NCBI GenBank assembly: GCA_036375215.1
Contig: DASUSH010000035.1
Location: forward strand, 1 to 64,000
Direction of reading: 5' to 3'
DNA length: 64,000 nucleotides
Source of the DNA: DASUSH01 sp036375215
GTDB lineage: Bacteria > Actinomycetota > Thermoleophilia > Solirubrobacterales > 70-9
Shown here: piece by piece, positions 8,591 to 17,150 of the stretch
Layout: each line of letters begins with the position of its first letter
How positions within the stretch are numbered: the first letter of the stretch is position 1
The notes under the pieces: model-generated
What the model was told of the DNA's origin: nothing
What the model saw: the letters and a program-made list of their open reading frames with translations, nothing else
Database searches by the model: none
Program-made: the position numbers and the translations under genes

Positions 8591-9510
8591 GCGGGGCCGC
8601 GTTCTACTGCATGTCGAGCGAGGTCTACTTCCTCGGCGCGATCGGGTTGATCAACTCGCTGCGGCTCGTCGGCCACGAGGAGCCGATCTACCTGCTCGAC
8701 TGCGGGCTCGCGCCCGCGCACCGCGAGCGGCTCGAAGCCCACGTGACGGTCCTCGACGCCCCGCCGGACGTTCCCCCGTACCTCTTGAAGACGCTCGCTC
8801 CCCGCGCGCATCCCGCCGAGGTGATGGTCCTGATCGACGTCGACATGGTCGCGACGCGATCGCTCGCGCCGCTCATCGAGCGCGCGGCGCGGGGTGGCGT
8901 CGTCGCGGTCAAGGACCGGATGGACCGGTTCGTCCCCGAGTGGGGCTCGGCGCTCGACCTCGGTCCGGTCCGCCGGGCGCCGTACGTCTCCTCCGGGCTC
9001 GTGGCGCTCGGCGGCAAGGAGGGCGCGGAGGTGCTCGCGCTGGTCGACGACCGCCTGCCGCGGGCCGACTACGAGCGCTCCTGGTTCGGCCGCGACGAGC
9101 CGGGCTACCCGCTCGCCTACCTCGACCAGGACGTACTGAACGCCGTGATCGCCGCGCGGCTCGAGCCCGGGCGGGTCGAGGTCCTGGACCCGCGGCTCGC
9201 CCCGGTCCCACCGCTCAACGAGCTCCGCGTCCTCGACCCGGCGACGCTGCGGTGCGCCTACGACGACGGCGTCGAGCCCTACGTCCTCCACCACTTCGTC
9301 GTCAAGCCCTGGCTCGAGCCGCTCTACCACGGTCCGTACTCGCAACTGCTGCGCAGGCTGTGGCTCGGCGACGATGTAGCGATCCCGATCGCCGAGGAGG
9401 AGCTGCCGCGCCGGCTGCGCCGCGGCTGGCCGGCGCGGATCGAGCGGCGCGCGGTCGACGTATGGGACCTCGGCCGTTGGTACGCGCGGCGGATCCGCAG
9501 GCGGGCGTGA
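8587..9510 (+). CDS. GT8-like glycosyltransferase, array copy 6
   Basis: The 307-residue paralogue overlaps copy 5 by ATGA. The N-terminus reads FYCMSSEVYFLGAIGLINSL, close to copy 1, which also has Ser-Ser where other copies have Ala-Asp. DxD is in VLIDVDM, the loop is YLDQDVLNA and the C-terminal region is LHHFVVKPWL. The RADYERSWFGRDEPGYP segment also parallels copy 1. The product lacks the long tail of copies 2-5. Intact motifs argue for an active enzyme. Confidence 0.79.
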   Translation: MSGAAFYCMSSEVYFLGAIGLINSLRLVGHEEPIYLLDCGLAPAHRERLEAHVTVLDAPPDVPPYLLKTLAPRAHPAEVMVLIDVDMVATRSLAPLIERAARGGVVAVKDRMDRFVPEWGSALDLGPVRRAPYVSSGLVALGGKEGAEVLALVDDRLPRADYERSWFGRDEPGYPLAYLDQDVLNAVIAARLEPGRVEVLDPRLAPVPPLNELRVLDPATLRCAYDDGVEPYVLHHFVVKPWLEPLYHGPYSQLLRRLWLGDDVAIPIAEEELPRRLRRGWPARIERRAVDVWDLGRWYARRIRRRA

Positions 9511-10433
9511 GCGCCGCCGCCTTCTACTGCGTCGCCGACAGCCGGTACTTCCTCGGCGCGGTCGCCCTGCTCAACTCGTTGCGGCTGCACGGGCACCGCG
9601 AACAGATGTACCTGCTCGACTGCGGGCTCGAGCGGCGGCAGCGCGAGTTGCTCGAGGCGCACGCGACCGTCATCCCGGCGCCCGCGGAGCTCACCAACCG
9701 GCCGTGGCTGGCGAAGACCGTGGCGCCGCTCGCCCACCCCGCGGACGTCGCGGTCCTGATCGACGTCGACATGATCGCCACGCGGCCGCTCGCGCCGCTG
9801 ATCGAGCGCGCCGGCGAGGATCGCATCGTCGCGTTCGAGAACGACCGCGACCGCTATTTCGCGGAGTGGGGCAAGTTGCTCGACCTCGGCCAGCTCCGCC
9901 GCGACCGCTACGTCTCCTCCGGGCTCGTCCTCTGCGGCGGCGCCACCGGCGCGCGGGTGCTGGAGCTGCTCGACGACCGCCAGCGCCGCGCCGAGATCGA
10001 GCGCGGCCTGTTCGGTCGCGACGAGCCCGGCTACCCGTTTCGCTATCCCGAGCAGGACGTCTTGAACGCGATCCTGATGGCGAAGGTCGAGCCGGGCGAC
10101 CGGCAGGTGCTGCCGAACCGGCTCGCCCCCAACCCGCCGTTCGCAGGCGTCGAGCTCGCCGACCTCGCAGCTGTGCGCTGCGAGTACCGCGATGGCGATC
10201 CCCCCTTCGTCCTGCACCACTTCGGCCGCAAGCCGTGGCTCACGCCGATCTACCACGGCCTCTACTCGCGCCTGATGGCGCGCCTTCTGCTCGGCCCGCG
10301 AATCGCGCTTCGGATTCCGGAGGAAGAGGTGCCGCTTCGCTTCCGCCGCGGGGCGCGCGCCCGCGGTGCGCGGCTGCGGGCCGACGTCGCCGACGTCTTC
10401 TCGCGCTATGTGATGCGCCGGCCGGGCGCCTGA
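9507..10433 (+). CDS. GT8-like glycosyltransferase, array copy 7
   Basis: The 308-residue paralogue starts at a GTG overlapping the stop of copy 6. It carries FYCVADSRYFLGAVALLNSL, DxD in VLIDVDM, YPEQDVLNA and LHHFGRKPWL. The last motif is the nearest in the array to the canonical GT8 HFxGxxKPW. It ends the uninterrupted part of the array. Its last 28 bp overlap the 3' end of the convergent methyltransferase gene on the minus strand, so the two transcripts would be antisense at their ends. Confidence 0.79.
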   Translation: MSAAAFYCVADSRYFLGAVALLNSLRLHGHREQMYLLDCGLERRQRELLEAHATVIPAPAELTNRPWLAKTVAPLAHPADVAVLIDVDMIATRPLAPLIERAGEDRIVAFENDRDRYFAEWGKLLDLGQLRRDRYVSSGLVLCGGATGARVLELLDDRQRRAEIERGLFGRDEPGYPFRYPEQDVLNAILMAKVEPGDRQVLPNRLAPNPPFAGVELADLAAVRCEYRDGDPPFVLHHFGRKPWLTPIYHGLYSRLMARLLLGPRIALRIPEEEVPLRFRRGARARGARLRADVADVFSRYVMRRPGA

Positions 10434-11263
10434 CCGCCGTCCACCGCGACCACTCCCATCCGGCCGAGGTCGAGGGCGACGAGGACCGCCGGGTGCCGGC
10501 GGATCGTCCCCCAGCAGCGGCGCATCTCGCGGTTGAACGAGATGTCGTCGAAGACCACGACGGCTCCCGGCGCGAGCCGCGGCAACATCAGCTCGAAGTA
10601 GCGGATCGTCGGCTCGGCCTGGTGCTCGGCGTCGACGAAGACGTAGTCGACCGGCGCGGCGTCCGCGACCGCGTCCCCGAGGGTCTCGTGGATCCAGCCG
10701 AGCCTGCGCTCGACCCGGCCGGCCAGGCCGAGCTCGTCGAGCCCCTGCTGCGCGACCTCACCCCAGTCGGCAGCCGCGTCGAGGGTCACCATCCGGCCGC
10801 GATGGCCGAGCTCGAGCCCGGCGGCCTGGAACGCGGTCGAGATCCCGAACGCGGTGCCGAGTTCGAGCGCTGAGGCCGGGCCCAGTTCGTGCACGAGCTT
10901 GAGCAGGAAGCGGCCCCACAGGTCCGTGATGCTCATGAACGCGACGCCCAGGCGCAGCAGGATCCTCTCTTCGGAGCGGGTCCGCAGCCCGCTCGCCGAG
11001 TCGGGGCCCGCCGCGAACTCGGCGCGGACCTCGGCGCCGTCCTCGGCGAGGACCCGCCGCCGCGCCTCGACCCGCTCGATCCAGGCGCGCTCGGCCGGCG
11101 AGAGCCGGTCGAGGGCCGTCGCCGCGAGGATCCTCCCGAGCGTCCGCCTCGTCGGGTCGCCGGAGACCGCGAGGCGCGGAGCCGCGAGCAGCATCCGGGA
11201 GCGGCCGAATCCGCTCGAGTTCATGATCCGGTGGAGCACGTTCCGCGGGTCCGGCCTGCGCAT
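10406..11263 (-). CDS. Class I SAM methyltransferase (Methyltransf_24-like), inserted in the GT array
   Basis: The 285-residue protein starts at ATG 11263. Motif I is ALELGTAFGISTAFQA, followed by MVTLDAA (end of strand 2), YVFVDAEHQAEPTIRYF and APGAVVVFDDI, the pattern of O-methyltransferases of the Methyltransf_24/cephalosporin hydroxylase-like group. The N-terminus (TALDRLSPAERAWI) and WGRFLLKLVHEL match three genes at 20241-22581, so all four are one local family. The gene is the only minus-strand unit between copies 7 and 8 of the GT8-like array, which hints at an inversion or insertion there. Likely substrate: sugar hydroxyls of the same glycan. Confidence 0.8.
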   Translation of the reverse strand: MRRPDPRNVLHRIMNSSGFGRSRMLLAAPRLAVSGDPTRRTLGRILAATALDRLSPAERAWIERVEARRRVLAEDGAEVRAEFAAGPDSASGLRTRSEERILLRLGVAFMSITDLWGRFLLKLVHELGPASALELGTAFGISTAFQAAGLELGHRGRMVTLDAAADWGEVAQQGLDELGLAGRVERRLGWIHETLGDAVADAAPVDYVFVDAEHQAEPTIRYFELMLPRLAPGAVVVFDDISFNREMRRCWGTIRRHPAVLVALDLGRMGVVAVDGGQAPGRRIT

Positions 11264-11320
11264 GGGCGACACCCTAGTTCGGCCTCGGCCGCCTGGACGC
11301 GACCGTACACTCCCCCGCTC

Positions 11321-12289
11321 GTGCGACCGCCGAGCACCCGGGAGGTGGGAATCTACTGCGTCACCGGCCGCGACTTCTTCCCCGGCGCCGTCGCGCTTCT
11401 CAATTCGCTCCGCTTGCTCGGCCACGCGGAGCCCTTCGTCGTCTGCGACTGCGGGATGGAGGCGCGCCAGCGAGAACTGCTCGCCCCGCACGCCGAGATC
11501 GTCCCCGCGCCCCGCGGCGGGCCGCCCAGCCTGCTCAAGTTCGCGGCGCCGCTCTCCCGGCGCGCCGAGGTGATGATCCTGCTCGACGCCGACGTGATCG
11601 TCACCCGGCCGCTCGGCGAGCTGATCGAGTCCGCGTCGTCGGGGAGCCTGGTCGCGTTCCGAAACGACCGCGACCGCTGGTTTTCAGAGTGGGGGGAGCT
11701 GCTCGGGCTCGGCGAGGTCCCGCGCGGTCCCTATCTGACCTCGAGCGCCCTCTTCTTCGGCGGCTCGGCGGGGGATCGGGTAATGGCGCTCGCCGAGGAG
11801 AGGCAGCTCGCGATCGACGCCGACGAGACCTGGCTCGGCGGCGGTGGCGAGGAGCGCGACCCCCTCTACTACCTCGACCAGGACGTCGTCAACGCCGTCG
11901 CGCGCGCCCGGCTGCGCCCCGATGAGGTGGTCGCGTACCCCGCCCGGCTGGCGCCGATCCCGCCGTTCGGCGGGCTGCGTCTCGTCGACGCCGGGCGGCT
12001 TCGCTGTGCCTACGAAGACGGGACCGAGCCCTACCTCCTGCACCATGCATCGCGCAAGCCCTGGCTGGTGGCGATGCGCAGCAACGTCTACTCGCGCCTG
12101 CTGACCCGCCTCCTGCTCGCCGACGACGTCGCCCTGCGGCTGCCGAGCGCGGAGCTGCCCGTGCGGCTGCGGACGGGTGCGCTGGCGGGCGCAGCGCGGG
12201 TCGCGACCGACGTGGGCATCGGCGCGCCAGGCTACGCGCGGCGCCGGCTGCTCCCCCGCCGGCAGCGAGCCTGGACGGACCGGCGCTGA
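11321..12289 (+). CDS. GT8-like glycosyltransferase, array copy 8 (separated by the methyltransferase)
   Basis: The 322-residue paralogue lies beyond the divergent methyltransferase gene. It is the most divergent at the N-terminus (GIYCVTGRDFFPGAVALLNSL) but keeps DxD in ILLDADV, YLDQDVVNA, CAYEDGTEPYLLHH and KPWL. The start is taken as GTG 11321; GTG 11345 in frame would remove eight residues. The 57-bp gap to the methyltransferase start must hold the promoter for the second plus-strand operon, which runs on into the four GT1-like genes. Confidence 0.78.
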   Translation: MRPPSTREVGIYCVTGRDFFPGAVALLNSLRLLGHAEPFVVCDCGMEARQRELLAPHAEIVPAPRGGPPSLLKFAAPLSRRAEVMILLDADVIVTRPLGELIESASSGSLVAFRNDRDRWFSEWGELLGLGEVPRGPYLTSSALFFGGSAGDRVMALAEERQLAIDADETWLGGGGEERDPLYYLDQDVVNAVARARLRPDEVVAYPARLAPIPPFGGLRLVDAGRLRCAYEDGTEPYLLHHASRKPWLVAMRSNVYSRLLTRLLLADDVALRLPSAELPVRLRTGALAGAARVATDVGIGAPGYARRRLLPRRQRAWTDRR

Positions 12290-12293
12290 GCGC

Positions 12294-13511
12294 GTGGCAC
12301 GATCGCTGAGGATCGTCGTCGCGTCGGTCGGGTGGACCGGTCACCTCTACCCCGCCCTCGCCCTCGCCCGCGAGCTCCGCGGGCGCGGCCACGAGATGCT
12401 CGTCGAGACCTTCGAGGAACGTCGCGAGCTCGTCGAGGGCCTCGGGCTCGGCTTCGCCGCCGCCGCCGAGCGGATCGCCTTCCCGGGCGCCCCCGCGCCC
12501 GCGGGCGCGCCGAGCCTCGCCCGAGCCGCCCGCGAGCTCGCGCCCAAGCTCCGAGGATTCCGCCCGGATCTCGTCGTCGCCGACATGTGGACGCTCACCC
12601 CCGCGCTCGCCGCCGAGGTCGCCGGGATACCGCGGGCAACGCTGATACCCCATCCCTACCCGGCACACGAGCCCGGGCTGCCGTTCTACCCGCTGGGGCT
12701 ACAGCCGGCGCGCACGCCGCTCGGGCGCGCCGCCTGGCGGGCGCTGTGGCCGGCGGTCGGCACGCGCCTGCCGAACACGCGCCTGCGCGCGGTGAGGGCC
12801 GGGATCGACGCCACCCGCGCCGAGCTCGGCCTGCCCTCGCTCACGCGCTATGACGGGCAGATCAGCGAGCGCCTCGCGCTGGTCGCGACCTTCCCGCAGC
12901 TCGAGTACCCGCGGCGCTGGCCGGCGGGCGCGCACGTCACCGGCCCGATGTCGTTCGAGCTCCCCCAGACCGAGATCGAGTTGCCGGCGGATCGACCGCT
13001 GGTGCTGGTCGCGGCGAGCACGGAGCGCGACCCCGAGCAGCGGCTCGCCCGCGTGGCGCTGGACGCCCTCGCCGATGAGCCCGTGCGGGTCGTCGTCTCG
13101 CTCAACCGGCCCGGCGGCAGATGGTCCGGGCCGGTACCCGCGAACGCAGCCGTCCACGACTGGGTCCCCTACGCGCAGGTGATGCCACGGGCGGCCGCGG
13201 TCGTCTGCCACGGCGGTCACGGGACCGTCGCACGCGCTCTGGCCGAGGGCAAGCCTGTGCTCGTCGCCCCCCGGGCCGGGGACCAGGCTGAGAACGGGGC
13301 CCGGGTCGCCTGGGCGGGCGCGGGCCTGATGCTCCCGCAGCGGCTGCTCGGCCGAGGAGCCCTGCGCGCGGCGGTGCGGCGGCTCCTCGGCGACCCGCGG
13401 CCGGGGCGGCGCGCCGAGGCGATCGCCGCCTGGGCGAGGACCCACGACGGCGCCGCCGCCGGCGCCGAGCTCGTTGAGCGCGCGGTCGATGGCGAGGCGG
13501 TTGCGGCGTGA
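12294..13511 (+). CDS. GT1/MGT-like glycosyltransferase, copy 1 of 4
   Basis: The 405-residue GT-B enzyme starts at GTG 12294, 4 bp after the stop of the last GT8-like gene. The N-domain begins LRIVVASVGWTGHLYPALA, with the GHxxP acceptor loop of UGT/MGT enzymes. The C-domain holds VVCHGGHGTVARALAEG and APRAGDQAENGARVA, the nucleotide-sugar signature, and keeps the Asp-Gln pair that binds the donor sugar in this family. Such enzymes glycosylate lipids, polyketides or glycan ends. The first of four tandem paralogues, it is the only one with a full DQ pair. Confidence 0.82.
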   Translation: MARSLRIVVASVGWTGHLYPALALARELRGRGHEMLVETFEERRELVEGLGLGFAAAAERIAFPGAPAPAGAPSLARAARELAPKLRGFRPDLVVADMWTLTPALAAEVAGIPRATLIPHPYPAHEPGLPFYPLGLQPARTPLGRAAWRALWPAVGTRLPNTRLRAVRAGIDATRAELGLPSLTRYDGQISERLALVATFPQLEYPRRWPAGAHVTGPMSFELPQTEIELPADRPLVLVAASTERDPEQRLARVALDALADEPVRVVVSLNRPGGRWSGPVPANAAVHDWVPYAQVMPRAAAVVCHGGHGTVARALAEGKPVLVAPRAGDQAENGARVAWAGAGLMLPQRLLGRGALRAAVRRLLGDPRPGRRAEAIAAWARTHDGAAAGAELVERAVDGEAVAA

Positions 13512-14722
13512 GCGCCGGGCTGCGGGTGATCGTCGGCGCCGTCGGCCTCGCGGGCCACACGCTCCCGGCGCTTGCGCTTGCGGGCGAGCTGCGGTCCCGC
13601 GGCCACGAGGTCCTCTTCTGCGGCTTCGCGCGCTGGCGCGCGACCGCGGAGGGCCTCGGCCTGCGCTTCTCGGGCTCGGAGCGGGCGATCGCCGAGCCCC
13701 CCGACGGCACCGCCGCGGCCGCCGAGCCGGCCCTCGCCGACACCGTGCGCGGGCTCGTCGCCCGCATCGGCGAGTTCGAGCCTGACGTGGTCGTCGGCGA
13801 CGCGCTCACGCTCACGCCGTCGCTCGCCGCCGAGGTGACCGGGACGCCGCGCGCGACCCTGTTCCCCGAGGTCTACCCGCTGCACGCCCCCGGGCTCCCG
13901 TTCTTCTCGCTCGGGCTGCTCCCGGCCCGCACCCGCCTCGGCGCCGCCGCCTGGCGTGCCGCGGGCCCGGCGCTGCGGACCCGCCTGCCGAGCACCCGCT
14001 GGCTTGCCGTCTCGCAGCGCGAGCTCAACCGCGACCGGGTCGCGCTCGGGCTCGCGCCCCGCGCGGACCCCGACGCGGCCGACCCCCGCGAGCTCGTGCT
14101 GGTCGCGACGCTCCCCCAGCTCGAGTACGAGCGCGCCTGGCCGCCCGGCGTCCACGTCGTCGGGCCGATCGGCCTCGACCTGCCGCACCCGCCCGTCGCT
14201 CTGCCGCCGGGAGACGACCCGCTCGTCCTCGTTGCCCCGAGCACGGTCAAAGACCCCGACGGTCGCCTCGTGCACACCGCCCTCGCGGCGCTCGGCCAGG
14301 AGCCGGTGCGGGTGCTCGTCACCCTGGGGGGGCGCGGACTCGGGGAGGAGGGCCCGCCGCCCGCGAACGCGGTCGTCGTCGACTGGGTCGACTACGCGCA
14401 GGCGATGGCCGCGGCCTCGCTGGTGGTCTGCCACGGTAACCACGGCACCGTGGTGAAGGCGCTCGCCGAGGGCGTCCCCGTCCTCGTCAGCCCCGCGATG
14501 CCGGACGACGCCGAGCACGGCGCCCGCGTCGCCTGGTCGGGAGCGGGGCGGATGATCCCGGCCCCGCTGCTCGGCGCCGGGACCCTGCGCTCGGTTGCGC
14601 GCACGATGCTCGCCGAACCCCGCTTCGCGGAGCGCGCGGGGGCAATCGCCGCCTGGGCCCGCGAGCACGACGGGCCGGCGCGCGCCGCCGAGCTCGTCGA
14701 ACGCCACGCGATCAAGCAATGA
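13508..14722 (+). CDS. GT1/MGT-like glycosyltransferase, copy 2 of 4
   Basis: The 404-residue paralogue overlaps copy 1 by GTGA. It has LRVIVGAVGLAGHTLPALA and VVCHGNHGTVVKALAEG, but the donor motif reads PDDAEHGARVA, so the Gln of the usual DQ pair is replaced. In the centre, PQLEYERAWPPGVHVVGP matches the other copies. The overall length is normal for GT1 enzymes and there is no frameshift. The changed donor motif suggests a different sugar donor from copy 1, which is an inference only. Confidence 0.8.
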   Translation: MSAGLRVIVGAVGLAGHTLPALALAGELRSRGHEVLFCGFARWRATAEGLGLRFSGSERAIAEPPDGTAAAAEPALADTVRGLVARIGEFEPDVVVGDALTLTPSLAAEVTGTPRATLFPEVYPLHAPGLPFFSLGLLPARTRLGAAAWRAAGPALRTRLPSTRWLAVSQRELNRDRVALGLAPRADPDAADPRELVLVATLPQLEYERAWPPGVHVVGPIGLDLPHPPVALPPGDDPLVLVAPSTVKDPDGRLVHTALAALGQEPVRVLVTLGGRGLGEEGPPPANAVVVDWVDYAQAMAAASLVVCHGNHGTVVKALAEGVPVLVSPAMPDDAEHGARVAWSGAGRMIPAPLLGAGTLRSVARTMLAEPRFAERAGAIAAWAREHDGPARAAELVERHAIKQ

Positions 14723-14723
14723 G

Positions 14724-15956
14724 ATGGGCTCCCCGCTGCGCGTGATCGTCTCGGCGGGCTTCGGGGAGGGCCACGCCTTCCCTGCCCTGGCCCTCTCGCG
14801 CGCGCTCGCCGGCCGCGGGCACGAGGTCGCGGTCGAGCTCGCCGAGCGCTGGCGAGGCACCGTCGCGGGCCTCGGCCTCGACTTCCTCCCGGGTCGCGAG
14901 TACGCCGCCTTCCCGAGCGCGGACCCCGGCGCGGCCGGCCCGACCGTCGCCGACGCCGCGCGCTCCCTCGCCGAGACGATCGAAGGACGCGGCGCCGATC
15001 TCGTCGTCGCCGACCTCGTCGCCCCGGCCGCCGCGCTCGCCGCCGAGCTCACCGGGTTGCCCCACGCGACCCTGATCCCGACGCTCTATCCGGTCCAGGG
15101 CGAGGGCCTGCCGCCCTACGCGCAGGGGCTGCGCCCGCCGCGCTCGGCGCTGGGCGCGGCCGCCTGGCGCGGCATCGAGCGCGCCGTCCGGCCCCTGCGG
15201 CCGCAGGCCCGCTGGCTCGAGCGGGTGCCCGCGCTCGTCGATGAGAACCGGCGCCAGCTCGGCCTGGCGCCCCTGGGCGACGCGACCGGCCGGATCACGA
15301 CCTACGGCCCGATCTCCGCGGAGCTCGCGTTGGTCGCCACCTTCCCGCAGCTCGAGCCCCGGAGGCTGCCCGCCAACGTCGAGCTCTGCGGGCCGATGCT
15401 GTTCGAGGTCCCCCACCCCGAGGTCGACCTCCCAGGCGGCGACGCTCCTCTGGTCCTGATCGCGCCGAGCACGACACACGCCGTCGCCGAGGAGCTGGTC
15501 GGCGTCGCCCTCGACGCGCTTGCGGGCGAGCCGGCTCGGGTGGTGGCGACGCTCAACCGCCGCGGCGAGCGCTGGACGGGGGCGACCCCGGCCAACGCGG
15601 CGGTCGTCGACTGGCTCTCCTACGCGCAGGTGATGGCGCGGACCGCCCTCGTCGTCTCGAGTGGCGGCCACGGCACGATCGTCCGCGCGCTCGCCGCGGG
15701 CGTTCCGGTGCTGGTCTGCCCGGCCGGCGCCGACACGGCCGAGAACGGTGCCCGCCTGACCGCGGCCGGCGCCGGGCTGATGGTGCCCGAGCCCCTGCTC
15801 TCGCCCACCGCGCTGCGCTGGGCGGCGCGGCGGATCCTGCGCGATCGCCGATTCCACGGGCGCGCGGCGGCGCTCGGCGAGTGGGCGCGCGGCCACGACG
15901 GAGCCGAGCGCGGCGCGGTCCTCGTCGAGGAGCTCGCCGCCCGGGGGCATCGGTGA
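14724..15956 (+). CDS. GT1/MGT-like glycosyltransferase, copy 3 of 4
   Basis: The 410-residue paralogue starts at ATG 14724, one base after the previous stop. The N-terminus is LRVIVSAGFGEGHAFPALA. In the C-domain the first His of the HGGxGT motif is lost (VVSSGGHGTIVRALAAG) and the donor motif is GADTAENGARL. The second His (GGHGT) is kept, as in all four copies. The sequence is otherwise complete. It is likely an active enzyme with altered donor contacts, but loss of activity cannot be excluded from sequence. Confidence 0.79.
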   Translation: MGSPLRVIVSAGFGEGHAFPALALSRALAGRGHEVAVELAERWRGTVAGLGLDFLPGREYAAFPSADPGAAGPTVADAARSLAETIEGRGADLVVADLVAPAAALAAELTGLPHATLIPTLYPVQGEGLPPYAQGLRPPRSALGAAAWRGIERAVRPLRPQARWLERVPALVDENRRQLGLAPLGDATGRITTYGPISAELALVATFPQLEPRRLPANVELCGPMLFEVPHPEVDLPGGDAPLVLIAPSTTHAVAEELVGVALDALAGEPARVVATLNRRGERWTGATPANAAVVDWLSYAQVMARTALVVSSGGHGTIVRALAAGVPVLVCPAGADTAENGARLTAAGAGLMVPEPLLSPTALRWAARRILRDRRFHGRAAALGEWARGHDGAERGAVLVEELAARGHR

Positions 15957-17146
15957 GCGCGGGTCCGATCAAGGTCCTGATCGGGGTGGTCGGCGAGCCC
16001 GGCCACAGCTTCCCGGCCTTTGCGCTGGCCCGCGCCCTGAGCGCGCGGAGCCACCAAGTACTGATCCTCACCTCGGAGCGCTGGCGCGACGTCGTCGAGC
16101 AGCTGGGCGCGCGCTTCGAGCCGGGCCCGGACCGGATCGTCTTCCCGGGCCCGCCGCCGCCGGGCGAGACCGCCCCCGGTTTCGCCGAGGCGGCGCGCGG
16201 AGCGGCGGCCGTGATCGACGGGTTCGAGCCGGACGTCGTCGTCTCCGACCCGTTCGGGACCGTGCCGGGCGTCGCCGCGGAGCTGGCAGGCGCCCGCCGC
16301 GCGACGCTCATCGCGCAGCCCTGGGCCCTCTACGGCCCCGACCGCCCGCCCTGGTCGTCGGGGCTCGCGCTGCCGCGGACCCCGCTCGGCGCGATGCTCT
16401 GGCGGGGCTGGCGCCGGATCGATGCCGCGGCGGAGCGCCGGGCCCGGGTGACGACGGACCGCGTGCGAGCCGAGCTCGGTCTGCCTCCGCAGGCGGGCCC
16501 CGGGCCGGCGCTCAGCGAGGAGCTGGTACTCGTCGCCAACTTCCCGCAGCTCGAGTTCCGACGCCCGCGCCCGCCACACGTCCACGTGACCGGGCCGATG
16601 CTGTTCGAGCTCCCCCACCCGGACGTCGAGCTGCCACCGGGCGACGCGCCCCTGGTGCTGGTCGCGGCCAGCACCGGCCAGGACCCACGGCGCGGCCTCG
16701 TGGCGGCCGCCCTCGAGGGCCTCGCGGGGGAGCCCGTGCGGGTTCTGGCATCGATCAACCGTCCCGGCGGGCGCTGGGAGGGCCCGGTGCCCGCGAACGC
16801 CCGCGTGGTCGACTGGGCCTCCTACTCGCAGCTCATGCCGCGCGCGGCCGCGGTGATCACCCGCGGGGGCCACGGGACCGTCGCGCGCTCGCTCGCCGAG
16901 GGCGTGCCGCTCCTGGTCTGCCCGGCGGGCGGCGACATGGCCGAGAACGGCGGCAGGGTCGCCTCCTCGGGCGCGGGGCTGATGCTTCCCGGGCGGTTGC
17001 TCGGACCGCGGGCCGTGCGTTGGTCGGTTCGGCGGCTGCTCGCCGAGCGCCGCTACGCCGACCGCGCCCGCGAGATCGCCGCCTGGGGGCGGGAGCACGA
17101 CGGCGCGGAGCGCGGCGCCGACCTGCTCGAGCAACGGTTCGGCTAA
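15953..17146 (+). CDS. GT1/MGT-like glycosyltransferase, copy 4 of 4
   Basis: The 397-residue paralogue overlaps copy 3 by GTGA. It starts IKVLIGVVGEPGHSFPAFA and has VITRGGHGTVARSLAEG followed by GGDMAENGGRVA, so like copy 3 it lacks the first His and the canonical Gln. It ends the plus-strand operon, 4 bp from the convergent ABC transporter gene. No hairpin is visible in that gap, so transcription may read through at the junction. Confidence 0.79.
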   Translation: MSAGPIKVLIGVVGEPGHSFPAFALARALSARSHQVLILTSERWRDVVEQLGARFEPGPDRIVFPGPPPPGETAPGFAEAARGAAAVIDGFEPDVVVSDPFGTVPGVAAELAGARRATLIAQPWALYGPDRPPWSSGLALPRTPLGAMLWRGWRRIDAAAERRARVTTDRVRAELGLPPQAGPGPALSEELVLVANFPQLEFRRPRPPHVHVTGPMLFELPHPDVELPPGDAPLVLVAASTGQDPRRGLVAAALEGLAGEPVRVLASINRPGGRWEGPVPANARVVDWASYSQLMPRAAAVITRGGHGTVARSLAEGVPLLVCPAGGDMAENGGRVASSGAGLMLPGRLLGPRAVRWSVRRLLAERRYADRAREIAAWGREHDGAERGADLLEQRFG

Positions 17147-17150
17147 GTGA

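Noticed and set aside
3819..12289. CRISPR or phase-variable DNA repeats in the GT array
   Set aside because: The similarity is at protein level between whole genes; there are no short regular direct repeats with spacers.
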